From positions 6,875 through 51,066 of the forward strand of contig CABFPE010000774.1 in assembly GCA_900660155.1 (NCBI GenBank): 44,192 nucleotides of DNA. Reading direction: 5' to 3'. The notes under the pieces were generated by a model. The model was given only the letters and a program-made list of their open reading frames with translations, was not told the DNA's origin and did no database searches. Below, one piece after another: positions 21,685-32,911 of this stretch. This DNA comes from Hofstenia miamia (Eukaryota > Xenacoelomorpha > Acoela > Hofsteniidae). The position numbers and the translations under genes were made by a program. Every line of letters starts with the position of its first letter. The first letter of the stretch is position 1.

Positions 21685-21960
21685 CTAAAAATCTAAAATT
21701 CTAGAGACAAATTTTCTGTATTTGATTGGGCCTCCACGAGTGTCAATGCAGTTTTTAATTCTGTTTGGCAACGATTCCATCAACGTTTGACAGTGCTTTA
21801 TTATAGACTCATCTTCATTTCAAATTTCTTGACAACGTTGGACAAGACCATGCTTGGAGCATTTCATGGTGGTATGACATTTTTGCTTTAAAATAACCCA
21901 CAAAGATGAGAACGGAGGTGTTAAGCTTTTATAGGCACCACATCTTCTTTTCCCATATTA
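21685..21960 (-). pseudogene. Tc1-like transposase C-terminal relic
   Basis: Read from right to left, frames give SLWVILKQK (the LW..LK block of Tc1 proteins), then QTLMESLPNRIKNCIDTRGG and PIKYRKFV before a stop at 21685. This matches the Tc1 ending M-P-R-R-C..VI...GG-x-T-x-Y. Several frame changes and stops are present. The upstream catalytic blocks are not recognisable. Confidence 0.7.
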
Positions 21961-22733
21961 TCTCATGAATTGCTATTGGAACATCTTTCATAATTTAATT
22001 GAAAAGCATAAAAAATGACGTTTAGAATAAAAGCGAATTAATGGGTGGGTTGGAGTAAAGTTTAATAAAGTTTTAACCTTAGAGGCCGTATGAGTAAAAT
22101 GTAAGTAATAACATAGAGTCTTACTAATAGAACAACATTGTAATATTAGGCGTTTTCAGAAATTTTCTGTGCAACAATTGCTGCGAAAACGGAGCAAAGA
22201 CAAAAACATTATGTAGTGAAGAAATAATCTGTCCGACACTGTATATATTTCGCGCTAAGTATGAATTGATGAACCATTTACCGCGCTATGTGTTAAATAT
22301 ATTCGCGTTATGGTTTCAGACAATGTTTTTGATATAAAGATGATATATTTGGCCTTAAATTGATAGCCAAACTATAATTCATTCATACACGGCTATTTTG
22401 TCACATAAAGTAAGATTCGTATCAAATTTGATTCCAAAGATATTCTTCGAATATTCTAGATTGATGCACTATTGCGGGCATACATCTAATATTTTCTAAC
22501 TGCCCTTTTTTAACCTCAAATGGGCAGCTTTCTGCTAAGCACTTACCAGAACCTTATCCTAATAAATGATCCAATCAAATCAATCGCCGTTGACAAGCCA
22601 TCATATGAATAATACAACGCTTCCTTTTTTGCATTATATTCCAGGCTCATTTTCCGCATTTTATACGAGAACATTTTAGTTACTAGTTAAAAATGCATTG
22701 ATGATATCAAAATTATAGTTCTACGTTTTTTAT
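21961..22733. other. Intergenic
   Basis: No genes seen. The end of this stretch has many AT-rich tracts; CTGTCCGACACTGTATA at about 22229-22245 looks like a worn Tc1-type terminus but no partner end was found with certainty. Confidence 0.45.
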
Positions 22734-23063
22734 TTACTTGTACGTATGATAAAATAGTTGCAATTCGCATAAATTCAAACTGGTTGCATTTTTTTCCCTA
22801 GAATTACGCAAAGGCTCAATATGTGTTTCGAGGCTGTTTTTCATTTGTGTTTCGTGGGGCATAACTCCAATTTGATGCATTTCATTTACTATTGCGATGC
22901 TATTTTTTATGGGTCCCACCACCTCTGAGACCGGATAGTGTTCGTCCTGTCTTGTTTCCATTACTGCACCTGGTCGTACTCCAAAAAATACAGTGTACCA
23001 GAGCTTTAAATTAATAGGCAAACTATAATTCAATTCATCCCTTATTTGTTCTTCATGTATTGC
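22734..23063 (-). CDS. Candidate terminal exon, 109 codons, unknown protein
   Basis: A strong acceptor (TTATCCTTTCAG, ending at 23064) precedes an open frame that starts AIHEEQIRDELNYSLPINLK and runs through WYTVFFGVRPGAVMETRQ and IKNSIAIVNEMHQIGVMP to ELQLFYHTYK before TAA. A signal AATAAA overlaps just past the stop. Composition is balanced and the codons are unlike the surrounding AT-rich DNA, so I think it is real coding sequence. The frame stays open for 32 more codons into the presumed intron, so a single-exon start at 23159 is the alternative. I do not recognise the family. Upstream exons would lie right of 23160 but none was found. Confidence 0.5.
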   Translation of the reverse strand, partial: AIHEEQIRDELNYSLPINLKLWYTVFFGVRPGAVMETRQDEHYPVSEVVGPIKNSIAIVNEMHQIGVMPHETQMKNSLETHIEPLRNSREKNATSLNLCELQLFYHTYK

Positions 23064-23159
23064 CTGAAAGGATAATTTCAACAGAAAGGAGTAAGTAGTT
23101 TTCCGCAGCCGGGTATGGATGATACATGTAATTTTTGACATATGAGATTTCAAACACAC

Positions 23160-24116
23160 CTAATTGGTGCCAGTTTATCTTTTGCTCGCTGCTATGACTT
23201 TTGTTAATCACCTATCAAGGCGTGGATACTTAAACAATGTTTAAAATAACTGTTTTGCAGTGTTTTTTAAATGTTTTTTTTTCAAATTCATATAGGAAAG
23301 TTTGGAAAATTATTTTTTGGTTTCGTCTATTCGTACTTTTATAACCGATTTTCTAACGAAAAATAGTAAAATTTGGGTTTTGTTTACGTGTATGGAACGA
23401 AAAATGAATATTAATAAGTTTATCATAATTCAATGTTTGCTACTATATGCATTTTTAGCAAATTTTCGTATCTTGAGCTGGGCATGTCTAAAAGCATAAA
23501 AACATTGTTTTAAACGTTTAAGACGGTTTTTGCGAAACATGCTTATAAAAATTTAATATTTATAAAATACTAATTTGTATGTGGGATTTCTGATGCACTT
23601 TAGACTATATTAACTAGAATATATTTTATGGTATTTCTAAAAGTAATGCTGTGATATTTGTTATAAAATAAGTTGAATTTTATTTATGAGCAACTAAATA
23701 TCTAACGCTCGAATAGTTATACTTTAATTATTGGAATGCGCGTGAGGTTGTGCTTTAGCCAATTGAATCATTGCGCTTCGATGCAGTTCTAACATTGTAT
23801 ATAATTAGAGTACAGCATTCGCATTACTGAATTATTTATTATTTTACCGTTTCTCATGTTCATTTAATGATATATTTCTTTTTACTCTACTTCTATTTAC
23901 AACACTTGCTCCAACCTCTTTTAACTTAAATCCTTTATTCATGTCTACTATTTAAATAAAGAATCAACTCAAATGTGTGATATCTCAAAAATCTAAACTA
24001 ATTATGTTATATTTTGCCCTTTTGTTTTACCTTATCAATGCATTGTGGTATACGAAACTTTTCCAAAAAAGCATTTTATTTTTTTTCCAATTGTCTAGAA
24101 GAGCATAAAGAATAAC
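23160..24116. other. Intergenic, AT-rich
   Basis: No gene supported. The plus-strand frame at 23302-23499 is hydrophobic and AT-driven and is taken as chance. Confidence 0.55.
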
Positions 24117-24157
<41 letters not shown>

Positions 24158-24169
24158 TGTATATATATA

Positions 24170-24206
<37 letters not shown>
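24117..24206. repeat. TA microsatellite, interrupted
   Basis: About 90 bp of TA repeats with a few ATG and ATTA interruptions. A second run lies at 24268-24292. Open frames reading poly(Tyr-Ile) here are artefacts. Confidence 0.95.
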
Positions 24207-24209
<3 letters not shown>

Positions 24210-25524
24210 AATATGTATTTGTTGTACTGCTATAAACATGAAATAAAGATATGAAATATAAAAATATAATATATATATATATATATATATATAAATGTGG
24301 GCATATTCATTATTGGTTATGGGACATTTATACATTAATACTATCTATATTTGGTGAAAATAATATATTTAACTACAATTTTTTACTTTCATATAATAAA
24401 TATGATGCAACTTTAGCCATTGCCTACTGATTCTCACCAAACCACATGCAGTAACACTAAAAATTATGCTGTCCGCTGGTTACCGGACCTCTCACACTAT
24501 ATAAAGCTTTAGACAGTAAACTCCTACCAAAAATTTCTGTGATGAGTAACCTTTCCATTTTTAGAGAACATATGTTTATTATTAGGCAAAGCCTAATTAT
24601 TTAAATATCTCATTCTTGTAAGAATTATGTTTTGAACAGTTTGTTGGTTACTGGATTTGAAACTGGGGACATGGAATACAGTTTAGACTCATTGAATTCA
24701 ACTCCCCAATATAAAAGTGTGAGCCGTTTTTATTCCAGTCTTTAGTTGGCTTTGAGTTATTATTATCTTTTAATCGTATTTTGATCTTGATTTTGCTTAA
24801 GTGGAAAATTATTGAATTAATTTTCCGTATGTTAATATGAGTTGTTTGAGTAAGCACTAGCTTTGTGTGATGTTAATGGCATCTTTCCATGCAAAATAGT
24901 CATCTAAGAGCTTTGCATTGCATTTGAACATTTTAAAGTATATTTCCAAGAATTAGTTTTGTATGATGGCAGTTTGCAAGTGACCGAAATTTTAGGCACA
25001 ATTCTTGCACAAGAACAATGCCCCCTCCAAGTTCAGTCCCATGTTTTATATGGTACTCCGAAATTGACCGCTTATCGTATCAACTCATTCAAAACTTGAT
25101 TTTTACAAAACTATGCTTGTTCCCATTATTTTATGTGTTTTTTTTACCATTCTGGTACTCGGCTAAAAGCAGTGTTCCTCAACTAGAATATCAAATATCG
25201 TTAGTACCCCACTACGATCTTATAAGGACCGCCATATTCAACTAAGCTTGCTACCGCTTTATGATATGCTAGTGATGTCTAATATGTTTAACAAGTACTA
25301 TAATTTTGATTGGACCAAGAATATTTCTTTCTCTCAGATAACACGCACGCGATCTGGTTGACGGACACATTTTCTTTTGCTTCTATCAAATGTAGGCCAA
25401 ATCTAGCATATTCCAAATTCTCAGGCGATTCCTTTATTTTTGCAATTTTTTTACGAAATGAAATTTTACTTTAGAATATACTATGGGATTTGTGCAGATC
25501 TAACCCAGTAATTACAGAAAATTG

Positions 25525-25665
25525 TACAGGGGGCAGAATAATTACAGACCCGTACTAAACAGTTAAAATAATAATAATTATTATTATTATAATGGCGCTG
25601 AATACAGTTTGGTGAACTATTATAAGGAAGCTGAATACAAAAATTATTATAATGGCGCCTTTGTT
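25525..25665. repeat. Copy of a dispersed repeat (TTATAATGGCGC family)
   Basis: It contains AAAATTGTACAGGGGGCAGA followed by ATAATTACAG, the inverse of the phrase at 31209-31235, then (ATT)n and TTATAATGGCGCTGAATACA, with a second TTATAATGGCGCC at about 25646. The same two phrases recur together at 31.2-31.5 kb. No coding capacity. Confidence 0.6.
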
Positions 25666-26023
25666 GAGAATTTATTGAATTGTTGCTAGTTTTTCGAAAT
25701 AATTGATTTTTTACGATTTTTTTAAATTTCTACGCATTTTATACATTTTGTAGCATATAAAAATGTATACATTGTTTTATAACGTTTGCTTGATTAACGT
25801 CTCCTTTTAATTCCGCAATTGATGTTTCCAGCATACATTAACTGAGTCAAATTCCTCATTCGCTAACCGTTTAATCTTTATACAATATGGGCAAAATTCA
25901 CTGCCCCTTTTTATTTTTCAACGTTTTTTATATTTCTTAATATTTTTTATTTTCTTCATATCCTTAAACTTGATCATTGAGAAATTTCTAGTTGGTGTAA
26001 TAATGAAAGGAAAAAGGTAGTGC

Positions 26024-26106
26024 TGGATCAGGTCCGGTTAATCGGGTCAAGGTAAAACCGGGTTGGTTCGGTCAAAGCCGGTTAATCAGGTTAAAATTCG
26101 GTTAAG
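26024..26106. repeat. Degenerate CCGGTTAATC repeat
   Basis: CCGGTTAATCGGGTCAAGGT, then AACCGGGTTGGTTCGGTCAA, then CCGGTTAATCAGGTT form three degenerate copies of a GGTTnnTCnGGTCAA unit. The stretch is much richer in GC than its surroundings. Origin unknown; it could be a transposon subterminal region. Confidence 0.6.
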
Positions 26107-26394
26107 TAATTCCATCTTTGATTTTGAAAATTTGTTGATTTAAATGAGATTGCGGCTTTACAAAAAACAATGGAAATTGTGACAAAGGGTGAAAGATTGT
26201 CATTGTTGTAATTGCAATAACGCGTAAAAGGATGCATAAATTTGGTTTGTTGTTACTATATAGACTTGATTTCAAGTCATTCATAAAGTTTTAAATCTAT
26301 TCCTTTTTTATGTATAACATATTTTTCTTCATTAAACTTGGATAGATTACGGTCATTTTCAGTAAGGCTTGCTTCATAAAATCTCATATCTAAC

Positions 26395-26398
<4 letters not shown>

Positions 26399-26434
<36 letters not shown>
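26399..26434. repeat. TA microsatellite
   Basis: Pure TA run that ends in GCGGCCGC at 26435. Confidence 0.95.
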
Positions 26435-26438
<4 letters not shown>

Positions 26439-26578
26439 CCGCTACGTACTAAAGGGTTTCTAATGAACGTTATTATAAATTATATAAAAATAAAAAAATG
26501 AATAAATATTGTAGAAAAAATTGGATTTATTAGCAATTTTAACAATTATGCATACGCTCTTAAACAAATTTTTACATT

Positions 26579-27578
26579 NNNNNNNNNNNNNNNNNNNNNN
26601 NNNNNNNNNNNNNNNNNNNNNNNNNNNNNNNNNNNNNNNNNNNNNNNNNNNNNNNNNNNNNNNNNNNNNNNNNNNNNNNNNNNNNNNNNNNNNNNNNNNN
26701 NNNNNNNNNNNNNNNNNNNNNNNNNNNNNNNNNNNNNNNNNNNNNNNNNNNNNNNNNNNNNNNNNNNNNNNNNNNNNNNNNNNNNNNNNNNNNNNNNNNN
26801 NNNNNNNNNNNNNNNNNNNNNNNNNNNNNNNNNNNNNNNNNNNNNNNNNNNNNNNNNNNNNNNNNNNNNNNNNNNNNNNNNNNNNNNNNNNNNNNNNNNN
26901 NNNNNNNNNNNNNNNNNNNNNNNNNNNNNNNNNNNNNNNNNNNNNNNNNNNNNNNNNNNNNNNNNNNNNNNNNNNNNNNNNNNNNNNNNNNNNNNNNNNN
27001 NNNNNNNNNNNNNNNNNNNNNNNNNNNNNNNNNNNNNNNNNNNNNNNNNNNNNNNNNNNNNNNNNNNNNNNNNNNNNNNNNNNNNNNNNNNNNNNNNNNN
27101 NNNNNNNNNNNNNNNNNNNNNNNNNNNNNNNNNNNNNNNNNNNNNNNNNNNNNNNNNNNNNNNNNNNNNNNNNNNNNNNNNNNNNNNNNNNNNNNNNNNN
27201 NNNNNNNNNNNNNNNNNNNNNNNNNNNNNNNNNNNNNNNNNNNNNNNNNNNNNNNNNNNNNNNNNNNNNNNNNNNNNNNNNNNNNNNNNNNNNNNNNNNN
27301 NNNNNNNNNNNNNNNNNNNNNNNNNNNNNNNNNNNNNNNNNNNNNNNNNNNNNNNNNNNNNNNNNNNNNNNNNNNNNNNNNNNNNNNNNNNNNNNNNNNN
27401 NNNNNNNNNNNNNNNNNNNNNNNNNNNNNNNNNNNNNNNNNNNNNNNNNNNNNNNNNNNNNNNNNNNNNNNNNNNNNNNNNNNNNNNNNNNNNNNNNNNN
27501 NNNNNNNNNNNNNNNNNNNNNNNNNNNNNNNNNNNNNNNNNNNNNNNNNNNNNNNNNNNNNNNNNNNNNNNNNNNNNN
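26579..27578. other. Assembly gap, 1,000 N
   Basis: Unresolved sequence of exactly 1,000 N, probably of nominal length. The right side resumes in TA repeats (27579-27594). Open frames spanning it are meaningless. Confidence 0.99.
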
Positions 27579-27841
27579 ATATATATATATATATCAAATT
27601 AATGCTAACACATAATAGACCCGTTCAATTTTTTACACACAGGAATCGAATATATTTTTTTGAACTTCAATATGAATGTACATGTAGAAGCAAAATGCAT
27701 AGATGTATGTATCCAAGTAAGCGCTAATTCTTAAGAATCCGGTTAAGTTAAGAAGCAATGCTTTGAAATTTCTTTTGGTTTGGAAATTTAGTTAGAATTT
27801 AGTTTGATCAGCATTTAGTCACAACTTATACTTCAAGAGAA

Positions 27842-28010
27842 AACATGGAATTGCTCTGTGAGTGTTTTAATAGAAGGATTATTTCTAGATTTGGCCGTCT
27901 CGTTCTGTTGATCTCACTAATTCCGATTTTTTCTTGGGGGAAGGTTTTCGTCACCAAGCTCCAATCTTTAGTGGATGTAAAAATACCATCACAAGATTAA
28001 TAAGAAGGGT
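27842..28010 (+). pseudogene. Mariner-superfamily transposase C-terminal relic
   Basis: One frame gives FNRRIISR, the next WPSRSVDLTNSDFFLGEG, which matches the WPPRSPDLTPCDFFLWG block with the third catalytic Asp. The first frame then gives VFVTKLQSLVDVK, like the following V-Y..KP.SL.ELK segment. At least two frameshifts separate these. No N-terminal part is seen; the assembly gap lies nearby. Confidence 0.65.
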
Positions 28011-29761
28011 AATTTTTAAAAGGCTATGGCAGAGTTAATCAAGAAAGCAGAAATTTATGAAGCAGAAAATGAAAGAGATATAAAGAAAGTTTTATCATAT
28101 TTAATAACACCTTTTTCTCAAGTTAAATTTGCAATAGAAAATTCAATTCTATCGCCTTGACTTATGATACTGAAATTTAATTCATTTAATAAATAAAATA
28201 AAAGAAATTAAAAATTCAAAGGGTCAGTGACTTTTGGCCCCTTTATTATCAGTTCTTGCATATTGATAAGACTTTCTAAATGTATGTTCAGAGTAAGATT
28301 TTTCTAAAATAATTTCATTCCTCTTCATTGTTAAATAGTTGCGTTAAATTTGATTGAAGTGCTCTTTTAATAATACTGTCATAAACCTCAATACGTTTTT
28401 GTGTTGAGTTGTTTTGATTGATTTACTATCCTTCGATGTACGTTGATGGTCTTTAGAAAAAACAATCAGTATTTTGTTGAAATTCCTTAGCCACATTTTA
28501 TGTAATGTTGTTTTTTATATTCTTAGGATAGATTAATTTCTTATAAATGCTTTTTACTAAATACAAATTATTTTAAACGGAATCAAGGCCGTCAATTTAA
28601 GTGCTAATTATTTGGAAACTTGCCAGACCAGATTTACCATGAGGTTTGCTGGCTGAATCATTATAATAATAAGAAAAATTAGCGATAAAATTACTAAGAC
28701 TCCATCTGTGTATAGAAATGAAGATTTAGTGGCTGAACATAACTTCTCGCGTTTTGATATTTGCTATGAATGGCTAGTTTCTTATCGGTGATATATTAAT
28801 GACGTAGAGTTTCTTCACGAGGGAGACAAACGAGCGAAAAAAGCATCAGGTTTTCTTAGAACGAATACTTTTCGATCCATATTCAATTGAATTCATAAAA
28901 ATTGCATGAAGGGATGCATAAAATATCCAGATTCATCAGGAACATCTCGTCGAAGAAAATGTTAAAGCACCCCATATTTCTAGAATGTTTTTAGAAAGTT
29001 TAAAGGAGAGAGACAGAAACCTACACATCCCTCTCATTCGCGTTGTTTTGTGCAAGGACTAATATTTATAAATTAGTAATAAACTCTCATTGTTTAATGT
29101 GATTGGTACCATGACCTACTGTAATTATCATTATAGAAGGTCTTGTTGGTACACACTCATAATATTGTCAGACTTGTTATGAGTATTTTTTTTGTTTGGT
29201 TTAGGCTATTTTACTTCAAAATTTATCATAAGAATGAATAAATTTATCTGTTAGCCATAGTTTTTATCCGCAATGATCTATTGATATCCATAAATTAAAG
29301 TTTTTATCCATATCCATAGACCGGATCGAACCCTATCTTGATCCAGATGCGCGGCAACCCTGACGACTACTGAGTTGGAGAATACCGCGCATCAATGGCC
29401 ATATTTGATTGTTTTTATAAAGTACACGTGCTCAATAAAGGTCGCGTTCACTGTTTTTCCAGCTTAAACAAAAGGTTAAATTTTATAATTGGTTGATACT
29501 AATGCTTACTATCCGAGTTTTGTTAGAAGTTTAATCGAGTGCAATTACTAATTTCCGAATGTAGCAGATGTAATTTCGAATCAGCAATGGGAAATGATTT
29601 TAGGCTCGCTAGCGACAATAAATTCAGTGCGCTAACAAATTTAAGGTCCGTTTTCTAATTCTCTATCATACGATATTACGTAAATCGTATGAGTAGAATT
29701 ACTGATGCGATCAGCGATTCTGCTTTAACATTGGTGATTAAACAACAAATAGTACAGTGTA
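28011..29761. other. Intergenic with small fragments
   Basis: A 44-codon frame at 28026 (MAELIKKAEIYEAENERD) is unassigned. At 29255-29362 repeated TTTTTATCC and ATATCCATA phrases lead into GCGCGGCAACCCTG, resembling the end of a hAT-like transposon read on the minus strand. No other features. Confidence 0.4.
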
Positions 29762-31106
29762 CAGGGTGTCCGAAAAGTCCCAGGACGCTATACATGTATT
29801 ATTAATAAAACACAGTATTTTTTAATGAAACACACAGAAACATATATTCAACAATAAAGAGAACTTTATTAGAAACAAAGCAGAAAACAACTAGAGTAAT
29901 TTAGTGGTCTAGGGGCTCAGTATGTTGGCCCTCATTGTTCTTGCATAATTCCATTCGCCTCCAGGTTCTTTGTTCCATTTTTTGAGAGAATTCCTTGATA
30001 CGCTACCAAAAGCTGAAAAAATCGCATGTTTTAGCTGAGCAATGGTTTCGTATCTAATACCAGAAACATGAAGTTTAATTAAGCCTCATAATGATTTGTC
30101 TGGAGTGATCAAGTCGAGGCTTCGTGGTGGCCAAGCAAAAGAATTTGATTCGCGGCCAATCCATCGATCAGGAAACTCTGAATTTAGCAGCGCTCTCACA
30201 GGAAGTGCAAAATGTGCAGATGCACCATCTTGCTGTAGCCATACACGATCCTTAATATCAGGTTCCAAGTTCTATTAACTTGGGAATTAACCGATTTCTA
30301 ATCATGTTGGCAAATGATTCCTTGTTGACATTGCCATCAAAGAAATAAAGACCAATCAAATGTTCAGATGTCAATGCAGCCCAAATCATGACATGTGGAG
30401 GATTATTTTCAACTTCTTCTTTGTAAAAGGGGTTTTCTTTAGCCCAGAAATATATGTTTCGACTTTTAGAACTTGTATAAATTGCGCTTTCATCGCTGAA
30501 TATTAACTTTCTGTGATTTCTTGGACCATCCGGAAAGCGATTTAAAAATTTCTCACAGAATTCTTTTCCTCGATTTATATTTTCATCTGACAACTAATTT
30601 ACCGACATGGGCTTATAAGCTTTGACATCCAAGTCTTTTTTCATATGATCCATCATGGTAGCCCTTGGTATTCCAAGTTCAGCAGAACGTTTTCTTGTGG
30701 ATTTCTTTTGAGACTGTTCCAGTGATTCTTGAACACCAGCACACGTCTCCTTTCGTGTTTCAGGTCTGCCACTTCTTGCCTGATCCAGAACGCTACCTGT
30801 TTCAAAAACTTTCTTCTTCCTCAGATACACATTACTTCTTGATGGCGCGGCCTTTCCAAATCTTTTTTTGAAAGTACTTCGATTATCTTCCATAGTCATG
30901 CCATTCCTGATGCGGTCGTGAACCCAAACAGCAGCAATTAAGCGCTCCTCAACAGTATAGACACTGATGTCAGTCATAACCTGAAAGAAATAAATGAAAT
31001 AAAACGTTTTAACAACATTAGAATATTAAAATTAATCATATTTAATAATATTTAACAGCATTAAAATATTAAAAATAGAGTGTCCTGGGACTTTTCGGCC
31101 ACCCTG
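29762..31106 (-). mobile_element. Full-length but broken Tc1/mariner-superfamily transposon, 1,345 bp
   Basis: The ends are CAGGGTGTCCGAAAAGTCCC (29762) and the inverse GGGACTTTTCGGCCACCCTG (to 31106), with about 24 of 27 terminal bases matching. TA flanks each side (29760-29761 and 31107-31108). The interior is one transposase gene on the minus strand with damage. Confidence 0.92.
29909..30977 (-). pseudogene. Transposase of the 29.8-kb element (stops and frameshifts)
   Basis: The N-terminal part from ATG 30977 has a helix-turn-helix (VEERLIAAVWVHDRIRNG; PSRSNVYLRKKKV; then GSVLDQARSGRP) and a second one (RKRSAELGIPRATMMDHM). An in-frame TAG at 30594-30596 interrupts it. The same frame then gives KLIFSDESAIYTS (first Asp) and HVMIWAALTSEHLIGL. 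A frameshift near 30265 leads to VWLQQDGASAHFALPVR (second Asp) and WPPRSLDL, where the third Asp block RSPDLTPCDFF is damaged. The C-terminal part NSLKKWNKEPGGEW reaches a stop at 29909. The spacing between second and third Asp is about 42. The gene is dead, though its origin is fairly recent because most of the protein can be read. Confidence 0.88.
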
Positions 31107-31139
31107 TATATTAAGTTAATAAATGTATGTTGTGATAAT

Positions 31140-31520
31140 AATAATGATAATATTTTTATTATTATTATTAATATTATTATTATTATTTTGTCCGCTATGT
31201 ACGGTTTTGTAATTATTCGGTCCGCTTTGTACAATTTTGCGTAATTATTGGGTCCGCTCTGTAATTTTCCCATACTGATTTTAAAGACAAATTTCAGTTC
31301 GTAATAAATCTTGCAAAAATTAAGGGAATAGCCTGAAACTTTGGTATATGGGAGATTTTGGCCTACTTATTAACATACTTGAGTTTCGTCCTCATCTTGT
31401 AGATGTTCATGGAGAAAAAGGGTGGTGTCTGCTCTGTAAACCAAATTCGAATTTACCATAGTACAGAGTGGACCCTATTTTAATTATTATTAATATTTCA
31501 CATATTATAATGGCGCTTAA
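31140..31520. repeat. Repeat block with inverted GGTCCGCT phrases and (ATT)n
   Basis: Three degenerate units, each starting GTCCGCT and followed by TGTAC or TGTAA and AATTATT (31189-31260), are answered by an inverted copy (TAGTACAGAGTGGACCCTAT, about 31456-31475). TTATAATGGCGCTTAATA follows at about 31505. The AT-trinucleotide run at 31150-31190 is part of the block. It shares both phrases with the copy at 25.5 kb. Confidence 0.6.
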
Positions 31521-32115
31521 TATGTTTGCCTTATTATTATAATTGTATGACAGTGCGAAAATGCTGATTGTGCAGCGAATGATGCTCAGATGGTCTTTGG
31601 ACCACTTTTATTCTCTTCTATGCTTTATTTTACATCTGGAAAGTCTTATTCAAGTTACCGTAACCTAAACCACGAGCTGATTTTACTAATGACAGGTAGG
31701 TGAAATGTTTATGCTTCAAGAACCAATCTAAGTATGGGAAAAATTGTTCACATCTGTAGATTGCTGTTTGTTATCATCTAATTAATCATTTATCACTAAG
31801 ATATACAAATATTAAATAAGAAATTACAATAATTACATAATATAAAGCATCCTTATGATAATTCAATTTAGTTAGTATTCAGTACCCTTAGAATAGTTCA
31901 TTTTGCCAAAGTTTGGAAGCCCTTTTCTTCTAAACTAGTGCCCCTATCATGTTCAAACTTAAGGCACTATTGAAGCATTGTATAGCAAAGCTACACACCA
32001 TTTAAATCGAATAAAAACTAAATTAAAATAATGCAAAGGGTGCAGAATATTATGGAGATGTCGCTGAACACTAGAAATTCAACGAAAATCAGCTATTCAG
32101 TGCCATTATAATAAT
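31505..32115. mobile_element. Possible non-autonomous element bounded by inverted TTATAATGGCGC ends
   Basis: The left end TTATAATGGCGCTTAATA is matched in inverse at the right (ATTCAGTGCCATTATAAT, about 32097-32114), with about 600 bp of non-coding sequence between. This may be one transposon or two separate copies of the terminus. No target duplication could be set. Confidence 0.35.
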
Positions 32116-32910
32116 AATGATAATAATCCTAAATAACGACTTTGCATGCTAGATAGTTATTTTGGTGGATGTTACATACAATGAAGATTAATTGAAGAAT
32201 ATTTTGGGGTGGTATTTTACAGGGGTAATGAAGAAATCTAAATATTATATATATAATTCATAAAAAAATGAATTGAGAATGAAGAAATTATGATTATTGA
32301 AATAATCAGAAATATATTTTGAATTATTACAAACGTATTTTGTGATGAATAGCACTTACGAATTTTTGTCCTCTACTGTATATTGGTGTTCTGTAACACT
32401 TTTATTAGCTTAGCTTAACTATATTGGAATTCTTGTTAAATTATTTTTTGAAGCTCATGCAAATCAGAGTTTACTGTAAAATGGGCTAACTTGGAACTTT
32501 AAACGATTAGTTAATGTGGTGTATGTTATAGACGATCCGGATGCAGTGCAAGTACATGTTCAAAGAGGAATGTAAAAGGTTGAAATTGGCTCGTGGATCT
32601 GCGCTTCGTGAATTCCTGCCATCAATGGTTTTTATAAAGCCAGAAGTTTTATAAATGCTGAAAAGATGTAGGTCCCAGAAATACATTGTATGCTGTGATT
32701 AAATCAATTGGGCTTGAAATTAAAAACTTTTAAAATCTGTTTTATACATGTCTTTCTTCCAACTGTCCGAAGAAATCCTGGAAAAAAGCCTTCACTTAGT
32801 GATAATTTAGCCAACCGCTTTTCTCCAAAAGTGATCTAGCTGGCGAAATCACATGAAATAAAAAAAGAGGGCAGAAGATTTTCCATGACCTGGATCTGAC
32901 ATCTGCTTAA
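32116..32910. other. Intergenic
   Basis: AT-rich; no gene supported. Short peptides in several frames near 32755-32860 may belong to the cysteine-rich fragment that follows. Confidence 0.4.
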
Positions 32911-32911
32911 A

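Larger units (their letters stand above)
24301..26398. other. Intergenic with repeat fragments
   Basis: No genes supported. It includes an inverted repeat TTAGGC-AAA-GCCTAA near 24585, the dispersed repeat at 25525-25665 and the GGTTAATC repeats at 26024-26106. Confidence 0.55.

Noticed and set aside
24120..24335. Open frame of repeated Tyr-Ile
   Set aside because: It is the translation of a TA microsatellite.
26521..27615. Long open frames on both strands across the N run
   Set aside because: The N bases carry no stops, so the frames are artefacts of the gap.
30665..30871. 68-codon plus-strand frame
   Set aside because: Shadow of the helix-turn-helix part of the minus-strand transposase.
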